From contig NC_020908.1 of NCBI RefSeq assembly GCF_000155735.2, positions 2,175,001 to 2,239,000 of the forward strand: a stretch of 64,000 nucleotides of DNA. The letters are read 5' to 3'. The notes under the pieces are model-generated. The model saw only the letters and a list, made by a program, of their open reading frames with translations, was not told where the DNA came from and searched no databases. The stretch comes from Octadecabacter arcticus 238 (GTDB lineage Bacteria; Pseudomonadota; Alphaproteobacteria; Rhodobacterales; Rhodobacteraceae). Positions 35,957-45,397 of this stretch are shown in pieces. The position numbers and the translations under genes were made by a program. Position 1 is the first letter of the stretch. Every line of letters begins with the position of its first letter.

Positions 35957-38766
35957 TTCTCGCCATCCGCTAACTCGCCAACGCGCAAAACGAGAAGTGC
36001 ATGCAGATCTGGCGAATAGGGTGCCGCTGCCTCTAGTTGCGCCATCCGCGCCTCATGCTCGCTCTGGAGACGTTTCCTGCGATAATCACGAACCGTTTGA
36101 AGCCCAACCTTTCCTATTGCTTGGTGGCGAGCTTCAAAAGCGAAGAGCGCGCGTCCGCGCTCTTCCTCAATCCTTGTCTTGTGCTCTGTAACAAGATCAG
36201 AGAACACGCGCTCACCTTGAGCGATGGCAGCGGACTTCGACCGCCTAAACCAGTCGTGTGAGTCTTGTGTTGCATCGTTTTCGATCTGTTCGACTTGTTC
36301 CGTGAGAAGGAGGTCCCAAATGCGCTTTGCTGTGGGTTGGAAGGCACGACCCTCGTCATTGACGAACACGGATAGGAAGCGGCGACGGCTGAAATCGTCA
36401 GCGGCTAGGCTGATTTCCCAAAGTGACCAAACACCTCTGACGCTCTCAGGAAGTCCAACTATGCGCACGGCAGGTACAGGCTGACCAGAGATGCATCGAG
36501 GCAGATCCGCAATCAACGCCTGTGCCCGAGGGTCTTCAAGCGTCACCCATTCGATTTCAGGTCGATCTGCTGCGGTTCGCGCGTCAAAGCATACGGTGGC
36601 TGACTCGCTGCCATCGGCCCAACGTATCCGCCAGGCATCACCGTCTCTTGTAGCTTCTCCTCCACGGGCTGGCAGTCCAGTTGTAATTGCGCGCTCAAGC
36701 CAGAACTGAGCAGGATGGTCGCGCCACTTTCGCGCGTCATCCGCATCCAGATCGTGCCCGTCAGCTAAAAGATCGCTACTCTTCCGGCTTTCCGTCAGCG
36801 TGGTTCGAAGCTGAGTCAGGACTGCATCGCATTCGGTTTCGATCGAAGCAGGATCTTGAAGCCCCTGAACGAAAAGCTCATCGAAGAGAGGCTCCGACTC
36901 GACCGAATCCATCACATCAGCAACTTTATCCACGCCAAACTCTTCGGCGATTACCGCAAGTTTGGCTTCGAGGACTTCCCGAACGCGATGCTCGACCGTA
37001 TCTTCGAGCACGAAATTAATTGCCCGTACAATATGAGGCTGACCGATACGATCCACGCGGCCAATCCGTTGCTCGACCCGCATAGGGTTCCACGGCATGT
37101 CGAAGTTGACAATGATGTGGCAGAATTGGAGGTTGAGCCCTTCGCCGCCAGCGTCCGTGGAGACCAGAATACGTACGTTCCCTGAAAATGCCCGCTGAGC
37201 TCGGCCACGCGCTTCCAGATCCATACTCCCATTGAGCGTCGTAACCGAGAAGCCCCTGCTCTCAAGGAACTCCGCGAGCATAGCCTGTGTTGGAACGAAC
37301 TCGGTGAAGACCAGGACCTTCAGTTCAGGATCGTTCTCTTCCTGCTGAATCTTGTAGATCTGCTCCAAGAGCGCCTCGGCTTTGGCATCAGTTCCCTGTG
37401 CCTCGGTTTCTCGCGCGAGAAATAGGAGTCCCTCTACGTCTTTTCTCTCATCGCCCAAAGCTTCAAATGCCACGGCAACATCAATCTGATCATCACCCGT
37501 CAGCTCATGCCAATCTCCGACACCTTCTGTAGAAAACAGCTGCAATTGACGGTGATCATCGTCCAGAGCAAGTAGCCGCCGTTCCAAGGTTGCACGGATG
37601 GCCGCAGTGCTAGAAGTCACCAATCGCTGCATCAGGATCATCAGGAAGCCGATGTGTCTTTGCTTCGATGCCATGGCCTGATTGTAGCCGTGACGAACGT
37701 ATTCAGTGACTGCTTCGTACAAGCCTTGCTGCGCGCTGTGGCGATCCAACCAGGCGACCGCTTGCGTCCGTGTCACCCGGGGCTTGAACAGGGGTTTGCC
37801 TTCGGCATCGATCGCCAACCGCTTTTCGGTTCGGACGACGAAGGGGCGGACACGATCACTGGATATGCTATTTTCATCCGGAAAGGAGTCACGGTCGAGA
37901 AGCTGCATCAGGCGGTGGAATTGGTCGGTTTTGCCCTGGTGTGGCGTTGCGGAGAGAAGCAAGAGATATGGCGCAGCTTCGGCAAGTGCTGCGCCAAGCT
38001 TGTAACGCGCAACCTGGTCGGTGCTCCCGCCCATTCGGTGGGCTTCGTCTATGATCACGAGATCCCAGGATGCCGATATCAAGTCTTCGAAGCGTTCACG
38101 GTTATAGGTGCTCAGCTGCTCCGCACTCCAGCCGCGCCGACCTTCAAGCGGCTTCACGGAATCCAGGGAACAAATCGCCTGATCGTGCAGCCGCCAAAGA
38201 TTTTCCTCGTCATCGCGAAATTGCCGATATGCGGAAAACTCGGACGGCTCGATGAATTGGAAATTCTCACCAAAGTGAAGGCGCATTTCGGCCTGCCATT
38301 GCCGCACCAAGCCTTTGGGTGCCACGACAAGGATCCGCTTCGCCATGCCGCGAAGCTTGAGCTCGCGCAGAATCAGCCCGGCCTCGATAGTCTTGCCAAG
38401 CCCGACTTCATCCGCCAATAGATAGCGGATCCGGTCCCGGCTCATGGCGCGGTTCAGTGCGTAAAGCTGGTGCGGCAGCGGCACGACGCTCGACTGAATT
38501 GGTGCCAGAAGCAGGTTATCCTCAAGCGCATCCAAGAGCTTTGCCGCAGCGGCAGTATGCAAAATCTGGTCGACTGTCGGCCGAACAGCATCGAGTGGTC
38601 CTAGATCACGCGACCGGGCACGGACGACGGCGTCTTTGCCCGGCAGCCAAACCCGATATGAAGTCTCGCCCCATATCTCCTCCCGGTCCACGACACGGCA
38701 GGGCGCGGCATGTCGCTTATGCCAGCACCATGTGCCAATGCCTTGCCCGCTGTCCGCATCTTTCAT
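35953..38766 (-). CDS. BrxHII-like SNF2/DEAD-type helicase
   Basis: A 937-residue superfamily 2 helicase of the RapA/SNF2-like kind: Walker A LADEVGLGKTIEAGLIL, DEAH box LVIIDEAHRMGG, SATPHQGK, and the C-terminal motifs LVSTDAGGEGLNLQ and RIGRVDRIGQ. Length and position directly before pglZ match BrxHII of type 3 BREX systems. It probably moves on DNA in an ATP-driven way. It is intact, and it overlaps both the SfsA-like gene (stop at 38763) and pglZ by 4 nt. The specific BREX assignment is inference from order. Confidence 0.8.
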   Translation of the reverse strand: MKDADSGQGIGTWCWHKRHAAPCRVVDREEIWGETSYRVWLPGKDAVVRARSRDLGPLDAVRPTVDQILHTAAAAKLLDALEDNLLLAPIQSSVVPLPHQLYALNRAMSRDRIRYLLADEVGLGKTIEAGLILRELKLRGMAKRILVVAPKGLVRQWQAEMRLHFGENFQFIEPSEFSAYRQFRDDEENLWRLHDQAICSLDSVKPLEGRRGWSAEQLSTYNRERFEDLISASWDLVIIDEAHRMGGSTDQVARYKLGAALAEAAPYLLLLSATPHQGKTDQFHRLMQLLDRDSFPDENSISSDRVRPFVVRTEKRLAIDAEGKPLFKPRVTRTQAVAWLDRHSAQQGLYEAVTEYVRHGYNQAMASKQRHIGFLMILMQRLVTSSTAAIRATLERRLLALDDDHRQLQLFSTEGVGDWHELTGDDQIDVAVAFEALGDERKDVEGLLFLARETEAQGTDAKAEALLEQIYKIQQEENDPELKVLVFTEFVPTQAMLAEFLESRGFSVTTLNGSMDLEARGRAQRAFSGNVRILVSTDAGGEGLNLQFCHIIVNFDMPWNPMRVEQRIGRVDRIGQPHIVRAINFVLEDTVEHRVREVLEAKLAVIAEEFGVDKVADVMDSVESEPLFDELFVQGLQDPASIETECDAVLTQLRTTLTESRKSSDLLADGHDLDADDARKWRDHPAQFWLERAITTGLPARGGEATRDGDAWRIRWADGSESATVCFDARTAADRPEIEWVTLEDPRAQALIADLPRCISGQPVPAVRIVGLPESVRGVWSLWEISLAADDFSRRRFLSVFVNDEGRAFQPTAKRIWDLLLTEQVEQIENDATQDSHDWFRRSKSAAIAQGERVFSDLVTEHKTRIEEERGRALFAFEARHQAIGKVGLQTVRDYRRKRLQSEHEARMAQLEAAAPYSPDLHALLVLRVGELADGEK

Positions 38767-39107
38767 GTATTTTTCTCCAAGCGGATTAGCGAAGTATCGT
38801 ACAGTTCTATGACGTCATCTACTTTTGTATTGTACGGTAGAATTTTTGGCTTTCCAAAGCCCTCAGGGTGAACCGAAACGCCCAAGACGATCACTTCAAC
38901 GCCTGCTGCAATTGCAGCCTCGAAAGCTTGATAATAAGCAGGATCACGCGATGCGCTCACCTCAAAACTTCGAGCGTCGTTGCGTTGCACGAGAAATAGC
39001 AGGACTGCACGATGCCCAGCAGAAGCCTTGCGCGTGAGAGATTTAAGTTGTTTTACACCTCTCGGTGTTGGGGAGTCAGGATAGCGAGCCACGCCATTCT
39101 CCACGAC
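38763..39107 (-). pseudogene. SfsA-family nuclease, C-terminal fragment cut by ISXO2 copy C
   Basis: The minus strand reads VVENGVARYPDSPTPRGVKQL, then GHRAVLLFLVQRNDA, PAYYQAFEAAIAAGVEVIVLG and VHPEGFGKPKILP, the second half of SfsA. The SfsA family is now seen as a PD-(D/E)xK-type nuclease; its EVK motif lies just before VENGVARYPD and is exactly what the IS removed. Right of copy C there is no N-terminal half, so a deletion accompanied or followed insertion. Its stop overlaps the helicase start by 4 nt, implying it was the preceding gene of the operon. The tail beyond ILPYN is longer than usual. Confidence 0.7.
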
Positions 39108-40309
39108 AAGGCTTATCCCCTTTGCTCCGGCGGCACCTGATGTAGTGCGAAGCGGCTTGCCAATCTAGAATGTTCTGGTATTGTTCTTCCCATGCCAGCC
39201 AGATGGAAAAACGACAAACCCATGTCCCGCCCCGCGTTCGACGCCAGGTTTTCTGATGAGGAAGCGTGTTCGCATTATCTGGTGGAACATCGTTGGCCTG
39301 AGGGCTTCGTCTGTCCTTCCTGTGGCACCTGCAAGGGCTGGCCGTTAAAGCGAAATCGCGCGACTTGGGAATGTGCCGGTTGCGCACGGCAGACATCCGT
39401 GACGGCTGGCACGGTAATGCACAGCAGCCATTTGCCGTTGCGAATTTGGTTTCTTGCCGCGCACATCATCACCAGCCATTCCAACGGCATGTCAGCGCTG
39501 CAACTTCAGGCGCAACTTGGCCTTGGCAGCTACAAGACGGGTCGCCATCGTCGCTCGGACCGATGGCGCTTCTCGGCGACCTCCTCTTGCAAAAGCTGCG
39601 GCGGTCGATGGTCAACCCTGACCGCAACCCCCTAAAAGACCTTGTCGAAATCGATGAAACAGAGATGCCGTTCCGGTCCCGGCATGATCCCGAGGACCGG
39701 CCAAAGGGTGGGCGCAGCCCGGTTGGAAAGATGTTTGTCGTCTGTGCCGTCGAGTTATCAAGTGACGGACATCCGCGCCGTATCAGGATGAAACACATTC
39801 CCGACGGCGCGTCAAAGACGCTGCACGGGTTCATTGGTCAGGCTGTAGAGCCTGGCGCTCACATCATCACGGATGGCTGGCTCGGTTACGAAAATCCTCC
39901 TGCAAACACGCATGAGGCAAAGGTCGTCAGCGGCAAGAAGGCACACGACATACTCCACTGGGTCCACCGCGTGTTCTCCAACCTAAAAACGTGGGCAAAA
40001 GGCGTCTTCCACGGCCTCAGAAAGTGCCATCTACAACGCTATCTCGACGAATTCGTGTTCCGCTGGAACCGACGGCGACACATGCGAAGCGCCTTCGACA
40101 CGCTGCTGGGGATCGGTGTTGGTCTCGGGCCAGCGACATATCGTGATTTTGTTGAACAGCGCGCCTGAAGGGCCTCGTTCACGGCAAAAGCCACGCCCTA
40201 TAAACCCACCAGACGTTACAAACTGATCCGATCCGCCTCTAAAGCCACAAGGGCAAGATTCTGCGCCGCGTCAACATGTGGGGCAACCGGACTAAAAGGG
40301 ATAAGCCTT
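39108..40309 (+). mobile_element. IS1595-family (ISXO2-type) element, copy C, 1202 bp
   Basis: It has the same length and ends as copies A and B and encodes the same protein pieces as B, in inverted orientation. The flanks (ctccacgac and tgtcggatc) do not match each other. Confidence 0.88.
39192..40168 (+). pseudogene. ISXO2-type transposase, broken by hairpin insertion (copy C)
   Basis: N-terminal zinc-ribbon frame from 39192 (FVCPSCGTCKGW) and C-terminal DDE frame (VEIDETEMPFR, HIITDGWLGYENP). The extra stretch between GSYKT and LRRSM holds CGCCATCG at 39543-39550 and CGATGGCG at 39561-39568. Confidence 0.75.
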
Positions 40310-40498
40310 TGTCGGATCATTAGGGCAAGTAACCATAACCTTCATAAGGCCTTCGCAAACTATGTCTATTCCCTCATCAAACCAATGAGATTGCCCACAT
40401 GCGCACTGAAAGCTGTCCCTATATATAGACATATTCATTACTGGTTTTGCAGCTCTCCCAAAATCATCTGCAAAGCTCTCAAAATCCATCATTTTCAT
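40310..40498 (-). pseudogene. Small Cys-containing protein, C-terminus replaced by ISXO2
   Basis: The frame MKMMDFESFADDFGRAAKPV... with CACGQSHWFD and VTCPNDPT starts at 40498 after a GGAG-like site and runs into copy C, where it ends after a few IS-encoded residues. The Cys pairs could bind zinc. It is not recognised and may have lost its true C-terminus. Confidence 0.4.
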
Positions 40499-40537
40499 AA
40501 TTAGTATATCTCCATCATTTTCACAGTTAGTATATTT
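40486..40537 (+). repeat. 26-bp imperfect tandem repeat at the start of the small gene
   Basis: ccatcattttcataattagt... (40486-40511) is repeated as ccatcattttcacagttagt... (40512-40537), covering the start codon and ribosome binding region of the small minus-strand gene. Confidence 0.7.
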
Positions 40538-41137
40538 CCAGAAATGCCATCACCACGGCCATCGACGTTTCTTCTTCTCATCTGCGCCAAGAAGCGCAGT
40601 AGCCTGTTGTTTACACGCATTTCTGTCAGACTACATTTCTGATAGCAACTCCCGTTCCAGCATGGCTTCTAGTGCTTCAACCTTCACTTGAAGACGGGTC
40701 GCGTAGTGTCCAATTGAGACGGTTTCGTGACTGTATCAGTGGACGCTGCGGGGAATTCGCGATATAGTTCAGATGGATCTATAGAATAACGACCGGTTCT
40801 GGATTGACGTCTCGCCCCTGGAACAATGCCTAAAAAGGCACATCGTTTATATCATACGTTGATCCGTCACTGTTGGTCGCCGTGGGAATTTGCGCAGAGT
40901 AGGGCTGACCATCCGTAAAACACTGCCGCATGGTCTCTCAGAAAGGACCGTTTTTTTGAACGGTCAGAATTGCAGTCGTTCAGATGCCCTTTTCTCGATA
41001 GCCGACATTGGTCTTACATAGGCCAGTGGTCGCTAAGTCCGCAAAGCTGACCTCTATTCAAACCGCAGCGAACGGCAGCTGTCCGCCCAACCTCACTGTT
41101 GTAGCCGTGCTGAAAGCTGGCGAACCGAACTCAAGAA
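40538..41137 (+). other. Gap with no recognisable gene
   Basis: Six hundred nt without a convincing frame. A hairpin GACCGTT-tttttg-AACGGTC is at 40946-40965. I see no promoter or RNA family. Confidence 0.45.
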
Positions 41138-42640
41138 TTAACTGGTTTCGGACTGACCACCACTCGAGGACGCCTGATCTAAACGCGATATTCTACTTCG
41201 TCCGTGCAACTCTTTTCCGGTGCAGCGCTTAAGCACACGAGCGCCTAACGGTTTGTTTACTTTCCGTCCTCTGTCACCCCATGCCTTGAAGAATGAAACG
41301 ATCGCGTCGATCTCATGGGGCTCTGCAGCACCAGCGGCACGCAGTTCCTCCAGTGCAGCTTGGGCTTTTCCGTGGGTCATCCACTCGGTTTCAGGCCCAT
41401 CAGGCGCGGACCACTTTTCGCGCAGAAAGCCGTTGAAGAGCGCCGTTTCTTCCGAACTCAACAACTCTGGACTGTGAAACGCCACCAGCCGTCGACCAAG
41501 CTGGCGCAGCCGTGGGTCGGTAAGGCTGGCGACGATTTCCTGGCGCCGCGGCCAGGTCGCATGCTGGAACTCCTGCAGCAGTTGCTTGTCTGCGTTGGAG
41601 TAGAACTCCCCGTAGATCTGCCGCTCAACGGGCTTGGGCGGCGCGTCAGGGTCCTCGACGAAACGGGCGGCCATTGCCGCGCCCACACGCAGGCGAAACG
41701 CAGGTGCCTCTGCGATGACGGCGGCACGGCGCAGATGTTCCTCGCTGGGCGCCGTATGCTCGAGGAGCGCCGGTGCTTTATTTGTGGAAACGCCCCGTAT
41801 GATCTTCGGTGTGGCATCGACGGCCGCAAAGATCGCCTCATCAGACGCTTCGACGAATTCGGCTGGGTCCGCGGCATCAAGATCAAAAAATGCCGCTTGG
41901 GCCCTGTTCCCTTGGGAGTATCCGCAGAAACAGCCGGTGTAGGATCGAGGCTCACCGCCGCCAAAGCGGGTGACCAGCTCATAGGGACGGAAGCTTTCCA
42001 GCTTCGCCTGCACGCGCGCCTTATGCGCGTTATCGAGCAACTCGGACCACAGTGCTGGGCTCCTCATCGCAATCAGACGTGCGATATGGATGGTCGCCTC
42101 GACATCCCCCAAAGCATCATGTGCGTTATGAGCCTTGAAGCCATTGGCGGGTGCCAGTCGATCCAGCTTGAAGCTGCGGCGGCCCGTATCATCCTTGGGC
42201 CAAGCCAGGAGATCAGGTTCCCGAACATAGGCGGCATAGACGGCCGGCAGAATGTCGAAGCGCGTGTTTCCGTTGAACTGCGTGGCATAAACATTGGGTG
42301 AGAGGTTCCGGTAGAAAGTCTGCCGCAGCACCTCCTCGTCAAACTTGATCGTATTGTAGCCCACCCAGATCGCAGGCGCCCACCGCTCTGTTAACTCGGC
42401 CACCTGTTGCGAAAACTCGAAGAGCGACGGCAGACTGGGGTCAGTCAGCTGATCAGGGGTAACGCGCGTGACGACTAACGCCTGAGGCGACGGCAGGATG
42501 TGCGGCGCCAGCCGGCAGCGAATATTGACCCGATCCTTTTCCACAAAATTCTCATCAGTATAGATCGCGGCGAACTGCAACGGCTGGTCAAATGCGGGTG
42601 AAAGACCGGTGGTTTCGAGGTCGTAGAATACAAAGTCCAT
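41138..42640 (-). CDS. sbcB: Exodeoxyribonuclease I
   Basis: A 500-residue single-strand-specific 3'-5' exonuclease used in recombination and mismatch repair. The DEDD-type core is clear: FVFYDLETTGLSP (motif I), GYNTIKFDEEVLRQTF (II) and HNAHDALGDVEATIHIA (III), followed by the SH3-like and helical domains typical of ExoI. Length is slightly above E. coli ExoI (475). The C-terminal 20 or so residues (Arg/Ser-rich) look like an addition. It is a single gene and the frame is intact. Confidence 0.9.
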   Translation of the reverse strand: MDFVFYDLETTGLSPAFDQPLQFAAIYTDENFVEKDRVNIRCRLAPHILPSPQALVVTRVTPDQLTDPSLPSLFEFSQQVAELTERWAPAIWVGYNTIKFDEEVLRQTFYRNLSPNVYATQFNGNTRFDILPAVYAAYVREPDLLAWPKDDTGRRSFKLDRLAPANGFKAHNAHDALGDVEATIHIARLIAMRSPALWSELLDNAHKARVQAKLESFRPYELVTRFGGGEPRSYTGCFCGYSQGNRAQAAFFDLDAADPAEFVEASDEAIFAAVDATPKIIRGVSTNKAPALLEHTAPSEEHLRRAAVIAEAPAFRLRVGAAMAARFVEDPDAPPKPVERQIYGEFYSNADKQLLQEFQHATWPRRQEIVASLTDPRLRQLGRRLVAFHSPELLSSEETALFNGFLREKWSAPDGPETEWMTHGKAQAALEELRAAGAAEPHEIDAIVSFFKAWGDRGRKVNKPLGARVLKRCTGKELHGRSRISRLDQASSSGGQSETS

Positions 42641-42735
42641 GACTAAAGCCTACCCATAAATGAGGAGGCCGTCAGCCTGCAATGGCTGCCTTTGGACCGG
42701 ACCGTGCCTTTCAGCATTTTGGATGAAAGCGGCAT

Positions 42736-43977
42736 TTAAATGCGGCCTCTTTCAATATCAGCGAGCCTCGATTTCAGCCGCGCTGACATAATCACGTCAG
42801 TCGCTGCATTCGCGGCAAGCCTCTTGAGCGCTTGTAGCGCCCATCCCGATTTCTCAATGCGCTCTGACGCGGCCATGATGTGTACAACCGCCTCATCAAT
42901 ATCTAGCGGGTTGGGATCATAGCTGCGCCCCGCCAATAGATGGCCGATCGCATGAAGCCCAACTTGTACGGCGAAGGCAGGTTCTTTGATCGTAAAATCC
43001 CGCGCTGCGCGAGTCAGCGTGGCGGGCGCAGCATCTGGCTGCGCAGCACACTCGAGGGCTAGATCAAGATATTTTGCGGTCTTAGCCGCTGCAAACCACT
43101 TACCCTTTTGGCCCTTGGTGTCGATCAGATCTTCGAGGATCTGACGCGCATCAAGATCCGGGTAGCGCTTCACCAGATCGCGCCACATTGCGACATAGGT
43201 GTTGCCCGAGACAGAGGGTAGACCGAAGCGGCGATAGGCCTCTTCCTCGCGCCCCTGCGCAACCAGAATGCGTTCGCAGAACTGCGAGATGTCATGATAG
43301 CCCCAAGGCTGACGATCACCCTGCAGCAGCGCTTCAGCATAGGCGAGAGCTTCGTCTTCCCGCCCTTGGCGAAGTAAAGCCTCAGCGCCAAACCGTTCAT
43401 CAAACCAGAGACGGGTCTTCTTCTTTTGCAATAGGTCCAGCAATTCGTCGTAGCGTCCGGCCTCGAGCAGGCAGGACAGCGTAAGCGTACCCGTCGTGAC
43501 ATGTGCGAAGCTCGCGTGATCCGACCACGCGGCCTCGATCATGTTGAGATCCCTGTCGGCATGCAGGTTTATCAGGGAAGGACACGCAGCGATTTGCCCA
43601 AAGCACTGCGCGATCGGCGCGAGATAGTCCACGCCGTCATCCATGATCGCTTCACGCAGCTGCTAGAGCCATTTCGCACGGTTTTTTTCATCGGCGGGTG
43701 CATCGATCACGATCGGGAGCAATTCCTCCAGCGTTCGGGCCACAGCGTTGCCAAGCGCACCCGACGATGTGTCAATATGCTCGAAGGCAGGCCAGATGCG
43801 TTGGGCAAGCGCGATGACACCTTCCGCCGCCTTCGTAGGATCGGTACGCGCAACGACCCGGATCTCGGAGCTTGCCGATTTGAGTTTCTCGATCGCCTTG
43901 GTTGACGACTTCCAACTATAGGCACCCGCTCTCATACTCGGCTTGAACGCCCATTTTTGAACCGGCTTGCTCGCCAT
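42736..43977 (-). pseudogene. Helical-repeat protein of unknown function with one amber codon
   Basis: The frame begins at 43977 (MASKPVQKWAFKPSMRAGAYSW) and reads RAKWL, TAG (43663-43665), QLREAIMDDGVDYL and on to ADIERGRI, about 414 codons in one frame. The later part is rich in paired helices (LEAGRYDELLDLLQKKKT, EDEALAYAEALLQGD), like TPR-type solenoids. The single TAG fits a Gln or Leu codon change or a new mutation. No family is assigned with confidence. Confidence 0.55.
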
Positions 43978-44308
43978 CTATAACCTTTCCATCATGCGCA
44001 GCGCGTTGGCTTCAACGGCCTCGGCTGTCTGTACAACGTATCCTTTGGTGGCACCCACAAGCGCGCTCACCTCGGCCATAACCGTAACTCTATTGGCAAC
44101 CATCGCGGAGACAAGCTGCTCTACACGGCTTTTGACATCGGTCGGACGATACCAACCTCCCGTGCGAGGGCTTCCCAGTGCCGGCCTGCAATCGAATCCG
44201 GGCGCCGCTTTTTACCGCAGATGGATGATCTCGGGGCTCGTATTGAAGTAACGAAAGGATGAGTATTTTGTCGTCCACAGAAGCTAAGTGCCACCCTGCC
44301 CGCCTCAA
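43978..44308 (-). pseudogene. Decayed gene remnant, possibly HipA-like C-terminus
   Basis: Two frames together give HWEALAREVGIVRP, then VKSRVEQLVSAMVANRVTVM and AEVSALVGATKGYVVQTAEA, ending just before the next gene on the minus strand. It resembles the helical C-terminus of HipA-type kinases, but the match is from memory and weak. A one-base frameshift separates the pieces. Confidence 0.3.
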
Positions 44309-44331
44309 CCGATTTTGCTCTGACAGTACCC
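44309..44331 (+). repeat. 23-bp direct repeat, left copy
   Basis: ccgattttgctctgacag then taccc, identical to 51419-51441 in the same orientation. The two copies bracket the LysR, ABC transporter and ureohydrolase genes. Read in reverse, gggtactgtcagagcaaaat resembles the start of an IS terminal repeat. Confidence 0.8.
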
Positions 44332-44365
44332 GTTCAGCAATCGACAACGATGTCGGGTTTTGCCA

Positions 44366-45268
44366 TTATCCCTTATTAATAAGGCAGTCAATAAAAGTCA
44401 GCTCAGCTAAACTTCGAACTTGTCCACGCTTGTTGATCAGTTCGATAGAAACAGGCAATGCAAGCTCACTCCCCGCCACCGCTTGGAGCCTCCCCTCACT
44501 GACCATACTTTCCGCGAAAGAACGCGGCAGGTATCCGATGTAGTGCCCAGTCAGGATCAATGTTGCGATCCCCTCTACCTGGTGAGCCTCGGCATTGGAC
44601 CTTATCCCGCGCATCATGGGGGCCACTTTCACTTCGTTCAAATATGACCGCTTAGCCAATAATGCGTCAGCCATTTTTTCTCGAACACGCTTCGGGTCAC
44701 GACAATCAAACAGAGAGTTGCCCGGCGAACAATATAGATCGACATACTCTTCGCTGATTTTTTCGTAACTAATGCCTGGCTTGTGTGCGTGGAAAACGCC
44801 AATACCAAATGAAATTTTCTGATCCAAGATACCAAGTTCGAGGTCGTCAGGAGCCAGCGTGTGAATTTCCAAGCTGACATCCGGTGCTACCTTTGTGAAT
44901 GCAGATAGCGCCTGAACCATGGCCGACGTTCCATTGGAAATCCAGTTATCGATGACACCCAAAGAAAGGTGACCAACAATGTTCTCGCGCACGCCAGTTA
45001 CAGTTTTTCCGAAATCCTCAAGAGATAGAAAGAGCTTTTGTGCAGCCTCGTAAACTAGGTTCCCCTGATCCGTCATCTGGAAACCACCACGGCCTCGATT
45101 GCACAGTCGCATACCAAGACGGGTTTCAAGGTCAGATATTTGTCTAGAAATCGTTGAAGTCGAGACATTCAGGTCAACCTGAGCGGCCGAGAACCCACGC
45201 GCCTCAGTGACAACTGTAAAGACATGTAAAAGGTGCAGGTCAGCCTTGGATAGGACACTTGACAACAT
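44366..45268 (-). CDS. LysR-family transcriptional regulator
   Basis: A 300-residue regulator with an N-terminal winged helix-turn-helix (LHVFTVVTEARGFSAAQVDL, STSTISRQISDLETRLG) and a C-terminal effector-binding domain. It is divergent from the ABC transporter genes 129 nt away and probably controls them together with the two ureohydrolase genes downstream. A 7-bp palindrome overlaps its start codon, suggesting autoregulation. The ligand may be the transported compound; this is inference. Confidence 0.9.
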   Translation of the reverse strand: MLSSVLSKADLHLLHVFTVVTEARGFSAAQVDLNVSTSTISRQISDLETRLGMRLCNRGRGGFQMTDQGNLVYEAAQKLFLSLEDFGKTVTGVRENIVGHLSLGVIDNWISNGTSAMVQALSAFTKVAPDVSLEIHTLAPDDLELGILDQKISFGIGVFHAHKPGISYEKISEEYVDLYCSPGNSLFDCRDPKRVREKMADALLAKRSYLNEVKVAPMMRGIRSNAEAHQVEGIATLILTGHYIGYLPRSFAESMVSEGRLQAVAGSELALPVSIELINKRGQVRSLAELTFIDCLINKG

Positions 45269-45289
45269 ACAATAGTTATAAGTTGTATG
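45266..45289 (+). promoter_or_regulatory. Possible LysR operator
   Basis: CATACAA-N10-TTGTATG, a perfect 7-bp inverted repeat that contains the T-N11-A pattern of LysR boxes. It overlaps the regulator's own ATG (45266-45268, minus strand). Confidence 0.45.
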
Positions 45290-45397
45290 AATGTGAAAGT
45301 AAATTCCTGATGTATGTAGTTTTAGGAAACCTTTAGTTGCGCGTACGCTTTCTCATACACGCTGTGAATCACCGAAAAAAACCAAACGGAGTTTGAA

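Noticed and set aside
9211-40309. Inversion between copies A and C as explanation of their unmatched flanks
   Set aside because: Exchanging the outer flanks in the expected orientation does not recreate a target duplication.
7887-43665. TAG recoded as an amino acid
   Set aside because: TAG is also used as a normal stop here (for example at 50129-50131 and at the permease end), and no suppressor tRNA is visible.
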